Positions 51,715-62,036 of a stretch of 64,000 nucleotides of DNA are shown here, piece after piece. Position numbers and translations under genes: made by a program. The notes beneath the pieces were generated by a model. That model made no database searches. It had not been told where the DNA came from and saw only the letters and a program-made list of their open reading frames with translations. This DNA comes from Nitrospinaceae bacterium (GTDB taxonomy: Bacteria; Nitrospinota; Nitrospinia; Nitrospinales; VA-1): assembly GCA_029261595.1 (NCBI GenBank), contig JAJDAZ010000041.1, forward strand, positions 1 to 64,000. Direction: 5' to 3'. How positions within the stretch are numbered: the stretch's first letter is position 1; every line of letters begins with the position of its first letter.

Positions 51715-53670
51715 ATGCACTTTCTTAAAAATGTTTCTATCAAGCATAAGTTGACCTGGATCATCATGGTCACAACGGGGGTGGCATTATTAATTGCGTG
51801 TACAGCTTTTGTGTTTTATCAGTTTGCTCAATACCGTTCCTCCATGGTTAAGGAAATGTTGAGTCTGGCAGAAATTATCGAAACCAACAGCGCCGCTCCT
51901 CTGGAGTTTAATGATCCTAAGGCGGGAAAAGAAACCCTGGAAGCATTGAGGGCCGACCCTCGAATCATGGCGGCAAAAATTTATAACCAAAAGGGAGAAG
52001 TATTCACTTCCTATCGAAGCCAGAGAATTGATAAATTGTCCGGAAAAGAAAACTCTCTTTTGGATGGTGAATATTGGGAAAATGGAGAATTATCTATAAT
52101 TAAAGCTCTAACCCATGACAATAAACGAATTGGAACGATTTACATCCATTCTCGCTTAAGCGAAATGAACGCAGAGCTGAGAAAGTATGGAATCATCATC
52201 GGCTTTGTTCTTCTGGGCTCTTCTCTGGTGGCTTTCCTGTTATCTTCATGGCTTCAGAAAATGGTATCCCAACCGATTCTTCATTTGGCGCAAACGGCGG
52301 ACCGTGTGTCACAGGATAAGGACTTTTCTCTGAGAGCCTCAAAAGCAAGTCAGGATGAAGTGGGACACCTTATCGGTCGATTCAACGAAATGCTATCGCA
52401 AATTCAAGATCGGGACCTGGAACTTCTGAAGGCTTATGATGTGCTTGAAGAACGGGTCAAAGAGCGGACTCACGAATTATCCCGTGCCAAAGAACAGGCG
52501 GAAAAGGCCAACCAGGCCAAATCTGAGTTTCTTTCCCGCATGAGCCATGAATTGCGCACACCCATGAACGCGATTTTGGGCTTTGGCCAGCTTCTGGATT
52601 ACGATAGCAATGAACCGCTGACCAATTCCCAGAAAACCAAGGTAACTGAAATTCTGAAAGCGGGAAATCATCTGCTGAAATTGATCAATGAAGTTCTGGA
52701 CCTTTCTCACGTGGAATCCGGTCTATTGAACCTGTCCGTTGAAGATTTTCCTCTGATGAGTGTGCTTGACGAGGCGCTCACTTTGATCGGTCCGATGGCC
52801 GAGAAACGAAATATCCAGATCATCAATCATCTGTCCAGTCACCCGGAGCTCAGTCTTAGAGCCGATCCTACGCGGGTCAAACAAGTATTGCTGAACCTGC
52901 TTTCAAATGCCGTTAAATATAATAAGGAAGGTGGCTCCATCACTTTGAGTTTTCAGAAAAGTGATGAATACAAGATACGCATCGATATCACCGATACCGG
53001 TGAGGGCATTTCAGAAGACAACCTGAAGCAATTGTTTCAGCCGTTCAACCGGCTGGATGCCGAAAATTCGGCTGTGGAGGGAACAGGAATCGGGCTCATT
53101 ATCACAAAACGCCTGATCGAAATGATGAAGGGGACAATCTCCGTTGACAGCGTTTCCGGAGAGGGCAGTCGGTTTTCGATCGAAATCCCGGCGGGTAAAC
53201 AAGTGGCTCCGGCACAAGATAACCGGGTAATCAACCCTGTACGTAAAGGATCTGGAAAAATGAATGAACAAAAATATACAGTGCTTTATGTGGAAGATAA
53301 TGCAGCTAATTTGTTGCTGATCGAACAGATTCTTCTATCGAGATCGGATATCAATCTGCTTTCCGCATCACGAGCCCGATTGGGAATCGATCTGGCCCGA
53401 GCCCACAAACCGGACCTGATTCTCATGGATATCAACATGCCGGAAATGGACGGCATGACGGCAATGAAAAAACTACAGGACTACGAAGAAACCTGCAACA
53501 TTCCAGTCATCGCGGTCACTGCAAATGCCATGGAGGCTGATATCAAAAAAGGGCTGGATGCTGGATTCAAAGGGTATATTACAAAACCATTTAATATTCC
53601 AAAGCTCTTTATGGAGATTGACCGTTTCCTGAAACTTGAAAATTCAACTTTAGTTGACTCTACCCAATAA
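51715..53670 (+). CDS. CHASE8-HAMP hybrid histidine kinase
   Basis: Starting at the ATG at 51715, the protein has 651 residues. Membrane segments at about 12-38 and 157-177 enclose a periplasmic CHASE8-like domain ([22 protein letters not shown]), as in YfiN. HAMP (about 178-230), a coiled segment, HisKA with H278 (RMSHELRTP), HATPase with NAVKYN, DTGEGIS and GTGIGL, and a C-terminal receiver (about 520-640, [13 protein letters not shown]) follow. It differs from YfiN in having a kinase instead of a GGDEF output. YfiR encoded directly upstream probably regulates it through the periplasmic domain. The next gene starts 13 bp later. Confidence 0.9.
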   Translation: MHFLKNVSIKHKLTWIIMVTTGVALLIACTAFVFYQFAQYRSSMVKEMLSLAEIIETNSAAPLEFNDPKAGKETLEALRADPRIMAAKIYNQKGEVFTSYRSQRIDKLSGKENSLLDGEYWENGELSIIKALTHDNKRIGTIYIHSRLSEMNAELRKYGIIIGFVLLGSSLVAFLLSSWLQKMVSQPILHLAQTADRVSQDKDFSLRASKASQDEVGHLIGRFNEMLSQIQDRDLELLKAYDVLEERVKERTHELSRAKEQAEKANQAKSEFLSRMSHELRTPMNAILGFGQLLDYDSNEPLTNSQKTKVTEILKAGNHLLKLINEVLDLSHVESGLLNLSVEDFPLMSVLDEALTLIGPMAEKRNIQIINHLSSHPELSLRADPTRVKQVLLNLLSNAVKYNKEGGSITLSFQKSDEYKIRIDITDTGEGISEDNLKQLFQPFNRLDAENSAVEGTGIGLIITKRLIEMMKGTISVDSVSGEGSRFSIEIPAGKQVAPAQDNRVINPVRKGSGKMNEQKYTVLYVEDNAANLLLIEQILLSRSDINLLSASRARLGIDLARAHKPDLILMDINMPEMDGMTAMKKLQDYEETCNIPVIAVTANAMEADIKKGLDAGFKGYITKPFNIPKLFMEIDRFLKLENSTLVDSTQ

Positions 53671-53683
53671 ACGGAGAACAATA

Positions 53684-54247
53684 ATGATCGATAACGAACA
53701 AATCCTTGAAGCCAAGATCCTTATAATTGATGATGAACCTGCCAATGTCATGGTGCTTGAAGAAACCCTCAAGCAAAGGGGATATACATCCATAAAAAGC
53801 ATCACCGACCCCAGAGAGGCCCTTGAGTCCTATCAGACTTATAAGCCGGATTTGGTACTACTGGATCTGAATATGCCCCACCTGACCGGGTTTCAGGTAA
53901 TGGACCAGATAAAGGAAGCAGACCCGGCAAGCAAGATTCCCATCATGATACTGACCGCACAAGTCGACCAGGCCACTCGACTGCGATCCCTGGATGCTGG
54001 AGCCCGGGATTTTCTGACAAAACCGTTCGATGTTCTGGAAGTATCACTGAGAATCCAAAACATGCTGGAAATAAGCCTGTTCTACAGTCGAATCCACTCC
54101 GCCAACGCGGATCTGGAAGCAAAATACGAACAGGCGATCATCGACTGCGCGACGACTAAAGGCAAACTGCAAAGAGAAATTTCCCACAGGGAAGAGCTCG
54201 AAAAACAGTTGAAAGATTCTTCCCCGGATATGGGCCGGGTCGGATGA
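53684..54247 (+). CDS. Stand-alone receiver protein with coiled-coil tail
   Basis: The ATG at 53684 has GGAG seven bases upstream, so I prefer it to the track start; this gives 187 residues. The receiver domain (about 12-130) has IIDDEPANV, D61 in LVLLDLNMP, T in MILTAQ and K in DFLTKPF. Residues about 135-180 are a coiled-coil (ANADLEAKYEQ, then TTKGKLQREISHREELEKQLKDSS). No DNA-binding or enzymatic output is present. The tail resembles linkers that normally lead into a PAS or kinase domain, so this could be a shortened receiver-kinase or a phosphorelay intermediate. It is 13 bp after the hybrid kinase gene. Confidence 0.88.
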   Translation: MIDNEQILEAKILIIDDEPANVMVLEETLKQRGYTSIKSITDPREALESYQTYKPDLVLLDLNMPHLTGFQVMDQIKEADPASKIPIMILTAQVDQATRLRSLDAGARDFLTKPFDVLEVSLRIQNMLEISLFYSRIHSANADLEAKYEQAIIDCATTKGKLQREISHREELEKQLKDSSPDMGRVG

Positions 54248-54726
54248 ATCCATCGCCTGAAATCCCGGGTTCAATATTAAATTCTTACCATTTGCCCATT
54301 CCGCCCCCAAGCCAGGGTCGATATTTTCTGCGCCCTTACACTTCAGGGTTCCATCCTGACCGCCTGGGCACCGGACATCAGATATTTGGTTTGCCAAATT
54401 TTTCCGAGTTCAGATTTTCAAGAGCCGAGTTCAAGCCCTTACCCACCCAGCCAGACTCGCAATTAAATCAATTAATATAATAATTTATGATTTTTTTTGA
54501 GTGAGCTCCTGGAAAAACCGGGAGAGTGAAATTTATTTGGTTATCGGAATTAATGTATTTAAATTTAGTGTAATTTATATTAAAATACACAAAGAACCCA
54601 TATTGGATCTATCCAGCCCTTGCCCGGTAAACGGGAACCTGGCAAGGATTATGATCACAAATTTCATTTGAATAGTGGTCAGGACTGGAATTAATCTCTT
54701 TTTAATTCCCGGATCTTTACGATCAA
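54248..54726 (+). promoter_or_regulatory. Leader region of the large hybrid kinase with two hairpins
   Basis: The region has no convincing gene; a 78-codon frame overlapping the receiver stop was judged spurious. From 54475 it is very AT-rich. Two hairpins lie close to the kinase start: CCTTGCC/GGCAAGG (54618-54647) and a perfect GGAATTAA/TTAATTCC with a 7-nt loop (54687-54709). They may shape the leader mRNA. I could not define a promoter. Confidence 0.4.
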
Positions 54727-57700
54727 ATGAATCTCTCCAACCCAACAAAACCCCGCCAAAACACTTTTTTAGCCACATCCAACAAATATGTACCTGTTCT
54801 CACTCTCCTGATCATTTTTGGAGTGGGCTTCTGGGGTTTCAAGACCTTGCAACAGGACTTTAAAAACGGGCTGGCTAACCAACTTTATGCCGTGCACAAA
54901 AACAGCCTGGAGGCTCTTAAAATTTGGGTGAAAGGAAAACAGGCGTTTGTGGATATATGGGCCAACCACCAGGAGGTTCGTAATAATATTCAATCCATGG
55001 TTCGGCTATCCAAGGAAAAAAAACCGGGGCTCGCAGGAAAACTGCTTCACTCCGATGAACTGCATACTCTCCGGGAAATACTGGCCCCCGTTGCCAAAAG
55101 ACTGGGAATGATCGGATTTGTCGTCGTGGATACGTCGGGTTTCCAAATTGCCGCTTTACTGGACGAACCGATCGGCAAAAGAACCCTTATTACCCGATCG
55201 GACTTTGTTGAGCGATCTCTGGCGGGTGAAACGGTGATTTCGGTTCCCTTCATTGCCGAAGTCGCCTTGCCGGACGTCAACGGGGAGTGGAGAAAAAACT
55301 GGCCGACCATGTTTGTCTCGGCCCCCGTGCGTGACGATGCAGGGAAAATCATCGCTGTGCTCACTTTCCGTATTCGTCCGGAGCTGGATTTTACCCGCAT
55401 TTTAAAAGTGGGCCGTTCAGGAAAAACGGGGGAAACTTACGCTTTTAATTCTTCGGGACAATTTCTCTCTGAAAGCCGTTTTGAATTGGATCTCAGAAAG
55501 ACAGGTCTCTTATCCGGGGACGTTAAAAGACAGTCCATCTTGAATATTGAGGTTCGCAACCCCGGCGGAAACTTATTGAAAGGATTTCAGCCCACTATCC
55601 CAAGGGACCAGCAACCTTTAACAAAGATGGCCGTTCAGGCTATCGCGGGAAAATCCGGAATCGATGTTGACGGATACAATGATTACCGGGGGGTTCCCGT
55701 CTTGGGAGCCTGGACCTGGCTCCCGGACCTTAAGTTTGGGGTGACCACGGAAATGGATTTGGAAGAAGCGCATGCTCCACGACGAAACCTGCTCTTACTA
55801 TTTGGAACGCTCTTCTTAATTTTAGTATTCAGCTGGTATGTATCGATCCGCATTCGCGCGCAGCAACTGAGCGAACAACGCGCCAAAGAACAACTGGGAG
55901 CGTCACTTAAAGAAAGTCACAGCCGTACCGCCTCGATCCTCAATAATACGGTCGATGCAATCATTACCATCGACCATAGAGGAATCATCGACCAATTCAA
56001 CTTCTCGGCCGAAAAAATGTTCGGGTACCGCATTGATGAATTGAAAGGAAAAAACATTTCTATGCTGATGCCTGAACCCTACCGCAGCGAACATGACGGT
56101 TACCTGGCACGGTATATGGCGACAAGAAAAGCCCACATCATTGGCATTGGCCGGGAGGTCACGGGTCTCAGGAAGGACAGCACCACTTTCCCGATAGATC
56201 TTTCAATCAGTGAAGCCTATGCCGAAGAGCGCCGGTTTTTCACGGGAACGGTCCGGGATATCACCAGGAGCAAACAGGAACAAGCTCGAAAAAACATGCA
56301 ACATGGTTTGACCAAAGTCCTGGCGGAATCCCAGTCGATCGACGAGGGAACCATTAAATTTCTGCAAACCCTTGTGGACCATCCCACATGGGATATGGCT
56401 TTTTACTGGTCCGTGGACCCAAAGTCCAACCTTTTGGATTGCAAGCTGGGCGCTCATTCAATGAGGGTTCGCCTGGAAGTCTATCATCATTTTTCCGAAA
56501 GGACTTTTAATACGCAATTTGAAAAAGGCGTGGGTCTGCCTGGAAGGGTTTGGAAAAGCAATCAACCGGCCTGGATAAAAGATGTGACTCAGGATGCCAA
56601 CTTTCCCCGGGCTCAAATGGCGGAAGACATGGGCGTCCATGGTGGATTTGGGTTCCCGATTTTTTCTGAAGGAAAACTCTGGGGCGTGGTGGAGATTTTC
56701 ACCATCGAATCGCCAGATCCCGATGAGGACCTGATCAACCTGCTGGAGAACATGGGCATTCAATTCGGCCAGTTCATGCGACGTATTGAAAGTGAAGTGG
56801 GATTGGCGCAAGCCATCCTCATCTCGGAAGCGGCAAAGAGAGAAGCAGAAGACGCCAACAAAACAAAAAGCGCGTTCCTCGCCAATATGAGCCATGAAAT
56901 TCGCACTCCCCTGAACGCCATTCTGGGATTTTCACAAATTCTGTTGGAAGACCAGAACCTTCAGGGAGAACAACGCCGATCCTTACAAACCATCGACAAG
57001 AGCGGAAAGCATCTTTTGGAATTGATCAATGACATTCTTGATATTTCAAAAATCGAAGCCGGCCACATGGAACTGGTCCTCACCGAATTTGATTTGAATA
57101 AACTGGCTCATGACCTCATTGAAATGTTCAGGGTGCGATGCAACGCAAATGGCTCATCGATCCAAACTCACGGCTTCACGTCAAGCCCCTGCCGGGTGCA
57201 GGGCGATGAAAAAAAATTGCGCCAGATCCTGACCAACCTGCTGGGAAATGCGGTGAAGTTCACCGATGCCGGTGAAATCACCCTGAGCCTGGATATTCTG
57301 GAAAATCACCGTTACCAGTTCACTGTGACGGATACCGGAATAGGAATTCCCCTGAGAGCGCAAGCCAAAATTTTTGAAGCCTTCAGGCAGGATGAGGAAG
57401 GCCGTAAAAAGGGCGGCACTGGACTCGGACTGGCGATCTCCCGAAAGTACCTGCAATTGATGGGGAGCGATTTGAAATTGGTATCGGCTCCCGGGAAAGG
57501 GTCCAGTTTTATTTTTATCCTGCATCTGCAGCCTGCCCATACGGGCACAGAAAACTATTCGACCCCCCATAATAAAGTGGTCGGGCTGGTTCCGGGGCAT
57601 CGTGTGAAAGCTCTGATTTGCGATGACATTGAAGAGAACAGAGAAGTGCTGTCGCAATTTTTGTCAAGCGTTGGCATCGACATACTATTGGCAAAAAACG

Positions 57701-58236
57701 GGCAGGAGGCCATTGAAATGGTCCGCCAGACTCTCCCCGACATTCTCCTTATGGACATTCGGATGGATGGAATGAGCGGGATTGAAGCGAGCCAGCAGAT
57801 CATCGAAGAGTTCGGCAAGGATCGGGTGAAAATCGTTTTGCATTCCGCATCCGTTTTGCAACATGAACAGAAGAAATTTAAAAAAATCGGCTGCCATGAT
57901 TTCATTTTAAAACCCTTCCGCAAGCAAACGGTATTAGATAGCATTCAAAAAGTTCTTGCGATCGAATACGAATATGAAGATACCGCCGAAAAACAGCAGG
58001 ACGATCCCCAGGCCGTGGCTCTGGATTTTTCAAAGTTCAAGCTTCCGCGAAACATCCATTCCCGCTTGCTGGAGGGTGCGGAACTGAGCAACATCACCCA
58101 CCTCGAAAAAACTCTGGCGGAGATTTGTCAATTGAAAGGAAACGAAAAAGAACTGGAACCTTATCTAAAAGAGTATGTCCTGAAATACGATATGGAAGGA
58201 ATTATGACTATTTTGAAACAGGTGACTTATGAGTAA
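54727..58236 (+). CDS. Large hybrid histidine kinase (periplasmic sensor, PAS, GAF, kinase, receiver)
   Basis: The protein has 1169 residues. Membrane segments at about 19-39 and 357-377 flank a periplasmic dCache-like sensor. PAS (about 400-510, [24 protein letters not shown]) and GAF (about 515-690) domains follow. HisKA has H723 ([16 protein letters not shown]); the ATPase domain shows [17 protein letters not shown] and [11 protein letters not shown] receiver has D1010 ([13 protein letters not shown]). The last about 100 residues are helical ([21 protein letters not shown]) and may be a degenerate phosphotransfer-like domain, but no HPt histidine is obvious. The stop overlaps the next gene by 8 bp. 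The signal is unknown. Confidence 0.9.
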   Translation: MNLSNPTKPRQNTFLATSNKYVPVLTLLIIFGVGFWGFKTLQQDFKNGLANQLYAVHKNSLEALKIWVKGKQAFVDIWANHQEVRNNIQSMVRLSKEKKPGLAGKLLHSDELHTLREILAPVAKRLGMIGFVVVDTSGFQIAALLDEPIGKRTLITRSDFVERSLAGETVISVPFIAEVALPDVNGEWRKNWPTMFVSAPVRDDAGKIIAVLTFRIRPELDFTRILKVGRSGKTGETYAFNSSGQFLSESRFELDLRKTGLLSGDVKRQSILNIEVRNPGGNLLKGFQPTIPRDQQPLTKMAVQAIAGKSGIDVDGYNDYRGVPVLGAWTWLPDLKFGVTTEMDLEEAHAPRRNLLLLFGTLFLILVFSWYVSIRIRAQQLSEQRAKEQLGASLKESHSRTASILNNTVDAIITIDHRGIIDQFNFSAEKMFGYRIDELKGKNISMLMPEPYRSEHDGYLARYMATRKAHIIGIGREVTGLRKDSTTFPIDLSISEAYAEERRFFTGTVRDITRSKQEQARKNMQHGLTKVLAESQSIDEGTIKFLQTLVDHPTWDMAFYWSVDPKSNLLDCKLGAHSMRVRLEVYHHFSERTFNTQFEKGVGLPGRVWKSNQPAWIKDVTQDANFPRAQMAEDMGVHGGFGFPIFSEGKLWGVVEIFTIESPDPDEDLINLLENMGIQFGQFMRRIESEVGLAQAILISEAAKREAEDANKTKSAFLANMSHEIRTPLNAILGFSQILLEDQNLQGEQRRSLQTIDKSGKHLLELINDILDISKIEAGHMELVLTEFDLNKLAHDLIEMFRVRCNANGSSIQTHGFTSSPCRVQGDEKKLRQILTNLLGNAVKFTDAGEITLSLDILENHRYQFTVTDTGIGIPLRAQAKIFEAFRQDEEGRKKGGTGLGLAISRKYLQLMGSDLKLVSAPGKGSSFIFILHLQPAHTGTENYSTPHNKVVGLVPGHRVKALICDDIEENREVLSQFLSSVGIDILLAKNGQEAIEMVRQTLPDILLMDIRMDGMSGIEASQQIIEEFGKDRVKIVLHSASVLQHEQKKFKKIGCHDFILKPFRKQTVLDSIQKVLAIEYEYEDTAEKQQDDPQAVALDFSKFKLPRNIHSRLLEGAELSNITHLEKTLAEICQLKGNEKELEPYLKEYVLKYDMEGIMTILKQVTYE

Positions 58237-59485
58237 AAATACGTTCGACCTCAGGGGCATGAAAATCCTCATCGTGGACGATACGTCCCCCAACATTGAT
58301 GTTTTGCGACAAACGCTTGAACCGCAACAGTATGAGATAGCCATCGCGCTCAGTGGAGAGGCGGCGTTGAAAGTCGCGCCTAAATTTTTACCGGACGTCA
58401 TTCTCCTGGACATCCGGATGCCTGGAATCGACGGATACGAAACCTGCCGGAAACTCAAAGAAAATGAATCCACCCGAGAGGCGCCGGTCATTTTTATTTC
58501 GGCAAACAATGAAACCGAAGACATTCTGGAAGGATTCCTCGTGGGGGGGGTGGACTACATCACAAAACCCTTCCAAATACAGGAGGTGGTGGCCAGGGTT
58601 GAGACCCATCTCAAGTTGCAACACTTGATAAAAGAACATGAAGCCAAACGACTGGAAATGAAACAAGTGGCGACGGAACTACTCAAGAAAAATAACCGGT
58701 TAAAAGAAACCATGGAACAGCTCAAATCGGCGCAAAAAAAATTGATCCAATCGGAAAAACTGGCCGGTATCGGACGCTTGACCGAAAGCATGTGTCATGA
58801 AATCCTCAATCCGCTCAACATCATTTTCGGGGTGACCCAGGCGATGGAAATGGAACGTCCAGAGGATGAAAACCTCCAGAAAGACTTGGCTTCCATTACA
58901 GAGGAAATAAAAAGAATAGAAAATATCACCAGCGCATTGTCAGATTTTTCGGCTCAAGGAGAAATCAGTCTCGAATCTGTAAATATCAACCAGTTGATTC
59001 AGCAGATCCTGGAAAAACAAAAAAGCAAGGGACGGCTTGATTCGGTCAAAGTCAATCAGGACCTCGCTACGGATTTGCCCGATTCTTTACTGGACACCCA
59101 ACTGATGCAACAGGTGTTCGTCAATCTCGTCAACAACGCCAGGCATGCCATGGAAGAAAACGGAACACTGACCGTTTCCACGCAATTCCTTGCCGTTAAT
59201 GAAAATACCAATCAAATCTCCAGCAATGGTTCCCCCGTTCCCCAGGGCCTGGGTCACCTCAGGGTCAAGTTTTCAGACACGGGTAAAGGCATCCCGCCGG
59301 AAAATATAGGGAAAATTTTTGACCCGTTTTTCTCAACCGATCCAGAACAAACCGGAATGGGTCTGTCCATCAGCCACTCGGTGGTGGAAAAACACGGAGG
59401 AAGCATCACCGCCGACAGCGATGGAGAAAAAGGGGCCACTTTCATTATCGACTTGCCCGTCGTCCATCGGGACGCCCAGGCTTAA
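58229..59485 (+). CDS. Receiver-histidine kinase protein
   Basis: The protein has 418 residues and no membrane segment. The N-terminal receiver (about 11-128) has D61 in [13 protein letters not shown] and K in DYITKPF. A coiled-coil (about 130-180) leads to a histidine kinase with H190 in [16 protein letters not shown] in [22 protein letters not shown] and [16 protein letters not shown]. The layout suggests a kinase controlled by phosphorylation from the upstream hybrid kinase, with which it overlaps by 8 bp. The output target is not encoded nearby; there is no DNA-binding response regulator in the cluster. Confidence 0.92.
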   Translation: MSKNTFDLRGMKILIVDDTSPNIDVLRQTLEPQQYEIAIALSGEAALKVAPKFLPDVILLDIRMPGIDGYETCRKLKENESTREAPVIFISANNETEDILEGFLVGGVDYITKPFQIQEVVARVETHLKLQHLIKEHEAKRLEMKQVATELLKKNNRLKETMEQLKSAQKKLIQSEKLAGIGRLTESMCHEILNPLNIIFGVTQAMEMERPEDENLQKDLASITEEIKRIENITSALSDFSAQGEISLESVNINQLIQQILEKQKSKGRLDSVKVNQDLATDLPDSLLDTQLMQQVFVNLVNNARHAMEENGTLTVSTQFLAVNENTNQISSNGSPVPQGLGHLRVKFSDTGKGIPPENIGKIFDPFFSTDPEQTGMGLSISHSVVEKHGGSITADSDGEKGATFIIDLPVVHRDAQA

Positions 59486-59518
59486 GTCCAATGATTAAGC
59501 TCCAGGGTTCCTGCAGAG

Positions 59519-59574
59519 CCCGCATTTTTATTTTAAATTCAAGCTCGCCGACCCGATGCGGGGAAGATTTTTTC
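59519..59574 (+). terminator. Possible terminator after the signalling cluster
   Basis: CCCGCAT and ATGCGGG form a 7-bp stem with a long (about 30 nt) AT-rich loop, followed by GAAGATTTTTT. It lies 34 bp after the stop codon, between convergent genes. The long loop lowers confidence. Confidence 0.4.
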
Positions 59575-59680
59575 GTCCAGGTCTTTTTTGAAAACTAGCT
59601 TTGGCCCCGGTGGCACCGTAGACCAAAGATCAGGACCTTCTAGAGTTTTTCCCGCTCTCAATCAGGCCCTTGTTGCGCCC

Positions 59681-60175
59681 TCACCTTTGCCCTTCTTCGG
59701 GTTGAATCCCGTATTTACTGAAAAATGTTCTGAGGTATCTCTGGGAGGTTCGTATTCCCCGATGGTTCCGTTGCGCAGAATAAATCTGCCGCGCTCTCAA
59801 CATGTGGTGGACGGCGAGGGGACCGTTTTCCAACAAATCATAAGACAGCCCCAGGTTATAATGCGCTTCGGCGAAATCGGGTTGCAACCGCACCGCTTCG
59901 AGATACTCGGCGATTTCCTCCTCATGCCGTCCCAGGGCCATATAAGACAGTCCCAGTTGGAAATGCTTCTTTGGATCCGACGGATCTTTTTTAAGGGACG
60001 CTTTACTTTCCTCAATCTGCTTTAAAACGCTTTCCCTGTATTTCTGGAATCCCGACTCTGCCCCACTGGCCACGGGAAGGGAAACAAAAACGGCTTGCAA
60101 AAATATCACGATGCAAATTAAATGACGCCGGGGATTCATCTTCATTTTTTCCATTAATTTTTTTCTGTTGTGCAA
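59681..60175 (-). CDS. Small exported TPR protein A
   Basis: The protein has 164 residues. A signal peptide (ICIVIFLQAVFVSLPVASGAES) indicates export to the periplasm. Two TPR units follow: KKHFQLGLSYMALGRHEEEIAEYLEAVRLQP and AEAHYNLGLSYDLLENGPLAVHHMLRARQIY. The end has a basic helix (TSQRYLRTFFSKYG). Several ATGs (residues 1, 8, 11, 13) could be the start; one of the inner ones would give a normal signal peptide. It belongs to a set of three similar TPR proteins in the last 5 kb. Binding partner unknown. Confidence 0.8.
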   Translation of the reverse strand: MHNRKKLMEKMKMNPRRHLICIVIFLQAVFVSLPVASGAESGFQKYRESVLKQIEESKASLKKDPSDPKKHFQLGLSYMALGRHEEEIAEYLEAVRLQPDFAEAHYNLGLSYDLLENGPLAVHHMLRARQIYSAQRNHRGIRTSQRYLRTFFSKYGIQPEEGQR

Positions 60176-60286
60176 TCAATGTCATACTAATGCGGTTTTA
60201 CAATCATAACATTTTATAGAATCGCTCACACTGGCGTCCACCGGGTCAATGGATAACGCTGTGAGATCCATTTTCAGGGGGAGAAT

Positions 60287-61270
60287 ATGAAATTCAGAAA
60301 ATTTGCCGATGCTCAGGAACCGGTTTCCGAAATCGGTTTGGGCACCTGGCAACTGGGCGCGGATTGGGGACATCTGGACGACGCCGCCGCAGAACGCATT
60401 CTGGCTCAGGCGGTGGATTCCGGGGTAAATTTTTTTGACACGGCGGATGTCTATGGAAAGGGACTGAGCGAACAAAGAATCGGCAAATTCATGAAATCGC
60501 ACGCTGATAAATGTTTCATCGCCACCAAGCTGGGACGTTTCCCGGAACCGGGGGGCGATGAAAATTTTTCTTTGAAACAATTTCGCCTGCACACCGAAAA
60601 CTCCCTGCGCCGATTGGGAGTGGATGCCCTGGATCTGACCCAGGTCCACTGCCTTCCCACCGAGATCTTAAAACAGGGCGACCTGTTTGAATGGTTGCGC
60701 ACCTTGAAGCGGGAAGGAAAAATCAAACGGTTTGGGTTGAGCGTGGAATCCATGGAAGAAGCGGATATCTGTCTGAAGCAGGAAGGCGTCTCATCCCTCC
60801 AGGTCATCTTCAACATCTTCAGGCAAAAACCGATCACGGAATTGTTCGACCAGGCCAAAGCCAAAAACGTGGCGCTGATCATCCGCCTGCCGTTGGCCTC
60901 CGGCCTGCTGTCGGGAAAATTCAACTCTGCGTCCACCTTCCCGGACAACGATCATCGAAACTACAACCAGAACGGGGATCAGTTCAATGTCGGGGAAACC
61001 TTCGCCGGGATTCCATTCGAAAAAGGCGTCGAGCTGTCCGACGCGCTCAAGCCCCTGATTCCTGATGGAATGACTTTAGCCCAAATGGCCCTGCGCTGGG
61101 TTCTGGACTTCGACGCAGTCACGGTCGCCATCCCCGGAGCGACTACGCCCGAACAGGCAATATCAAACTGTTCCGCCAGTGAGCTCTCCCCTCTACTACA
61201 GGATCTGCATCGGAAATTGCAAGCGTTTTACGAGACGCATGCCGCCCCGCTCATTCGCGGAAAATATTGA
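60287..61270 (+). CDS. Aldo/keto reductase
   Basis: The protein has 327 residues. The catalytic tetrad is visible: D and Y in FFDTADVYGKG, K in FIATKLGRF and H in LTQVHCLP. IGLGTWQLGADWG is the typical N-terminal strand; the C-terminal VTVAIPGATTPEQA is the NADPH-binding segment. It is cytoplasmic and reduces aldehydes or ketones with NADPH, substrate not determinable. GGGGAG lies about six bases before the ATG. It stands divergently beside TPR protein A, about 110 bp away, and is convergent with TPR protein B. Confidence 0.93.
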   Translation: MKFRKFADAQEPVSEIGLGTWQLGADWGHLDDAAAERILAQAVDSGVNFFDTADVYGKGLSEQRIGKFMKSHADKCFIATKLGRFPEPGGDENFSLKQFRLHTENSLRRLGVDALDLTQVHCLPTEILKQGDLFEWLRTLKREGKIKRFGLSVESMEEADICLKQEGVSSLQVIFNIFRQKPITELFDQAKAKNVALIIRLPLASGLLSGKFNSASTFPDNDHRNYNQNGDQFNVGETFAGIPFEKGVELSDALKPLIPDGMTLAQMALRWVLDFDAVTVAIPGATTPEQAISNCSASELSPLLQDLHRKLQAFYETHAAPLIRGKY

Positions 61271-61292
61271 GCGCCGGAGGACCGGGGAAAAT

Positions 61293-61760
61293 CTATTTCT
61301 GGAATCTGGGTTCCAGATCGACGGCTTTTTTTCGATGTTTCTCTGAGTATTCGGTCTGCCCGGTCATCCCGTATACCAGACTCAACCCCTGGTGCGCCTC
61401 CGCCATCTCTGGTTGAATGCGAATCGCCTCTTTGAAAGGGTCGATCCCCTCCTCAGGCCGGCCCAGAACCAGGAACGACAATCCCAGGTTGTAATGCGCT
61501 TGGGCCCAGTCCGGCGCAAGGAAGGCCGCTTCCTGAAAAGCGTCTACCATCTCTTCATACCGCTTGAACACGTCAAAAACCTTGGCCAGATAAAAATGCG
61601 CTTCAGGGTGATCGGGTTTCAGGCGGATGGCTTTTTGGAAGGCTTCCAGGGCCTCCTGATTCCTTCCTTCCGTGGTTAAGGCCTGGCCCAACTGAAAATG
61701 CAACTCCGAATCCTCGGGGTTTTTTAGAGTTTTTTCTTTTAGTTTATCGATGTCGTTCAT
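61293..61760 (-). CDS. Small cytoplasmic TPR protein B
   Basis: The track starts at 61808; I prefer the ATG at 61760 (MNDIDKLKEKTLKNP), with GGAGG ten bases upstream, giving 155 residues. It has about four TPR units: ELHFQLGQALTTEGRNQEAL, PEAHFYLAKVFDVFKRYEEM, AQAHYNLGLSFLVLGRPEEG, AEAHQGLSLVYGMTGQTEYS. It has no signal peptide in this version, so it is probably cytoplasmic, unlike the two exported relatives. The function would be protein binding; partner unknown. Confidence 0.8.
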   Translation of the reverse strand: MNDIDKLKEKTLKNPEDSELHFQLGQALTTEGRNQEALEAFQKAIRLKPDHPEAHFYLAKVFDVFKRYEEMVDAFQEAAFLAPDWAQAHYNLGLSFLVLGRPEEGIDPFKEAIRIQPEMAEAHQGLSLVYGMTGQTEYSEKHRKKAVDLEPRFQK

Positions 61761-61883
61761 CAGGCAATGACCTCCGGCCGCAAACAGCCCCATGCAGCGG
61801 ATTATCAAGTATAAATCCGGGAGGCTTATCCTAGCATCCTGTTAATCAAGGGGAAAGGGGCCATTTATATTTTTGAACCCCAG

Positions 61884-61897
61884 GCAGATATATCTGC
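61884..61897. promoter_or_regulatory. Perfect 14-bp palindrome upstream of the Nfu gene
   Basis: GCAGATATATCTGC is a perfect palindrome 140 bp before the Nfu start and about 120 bp before the divergent TPR-B start. It is the size of a dimeric regulator operator. No promoter could be placed next to it. Expect some such palindromes by chance. Confidence 0.3.
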
Positions 61898-62036
61898 ATC
61901 TAACCCACTTGTACCTGCCCGGCATAAAGTGCATTGATCCTGGAAAATACCCTTTATTTGCCATTCTTCTGCTAATATCAGTGTGTGCCCGTTGACATTT
62001 TTTTAAAATGACCCGGCCCCAAAAGGAATTTTATTG

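Noticed and set aside
54244-54480. 78-codon plus-strand ORF overlapping the receiver stop by ATGA
   Set aside because: Low-complexity, proline-rich composition without any domain, and no ribosome binding site of its own; the overlap alone is not enough.
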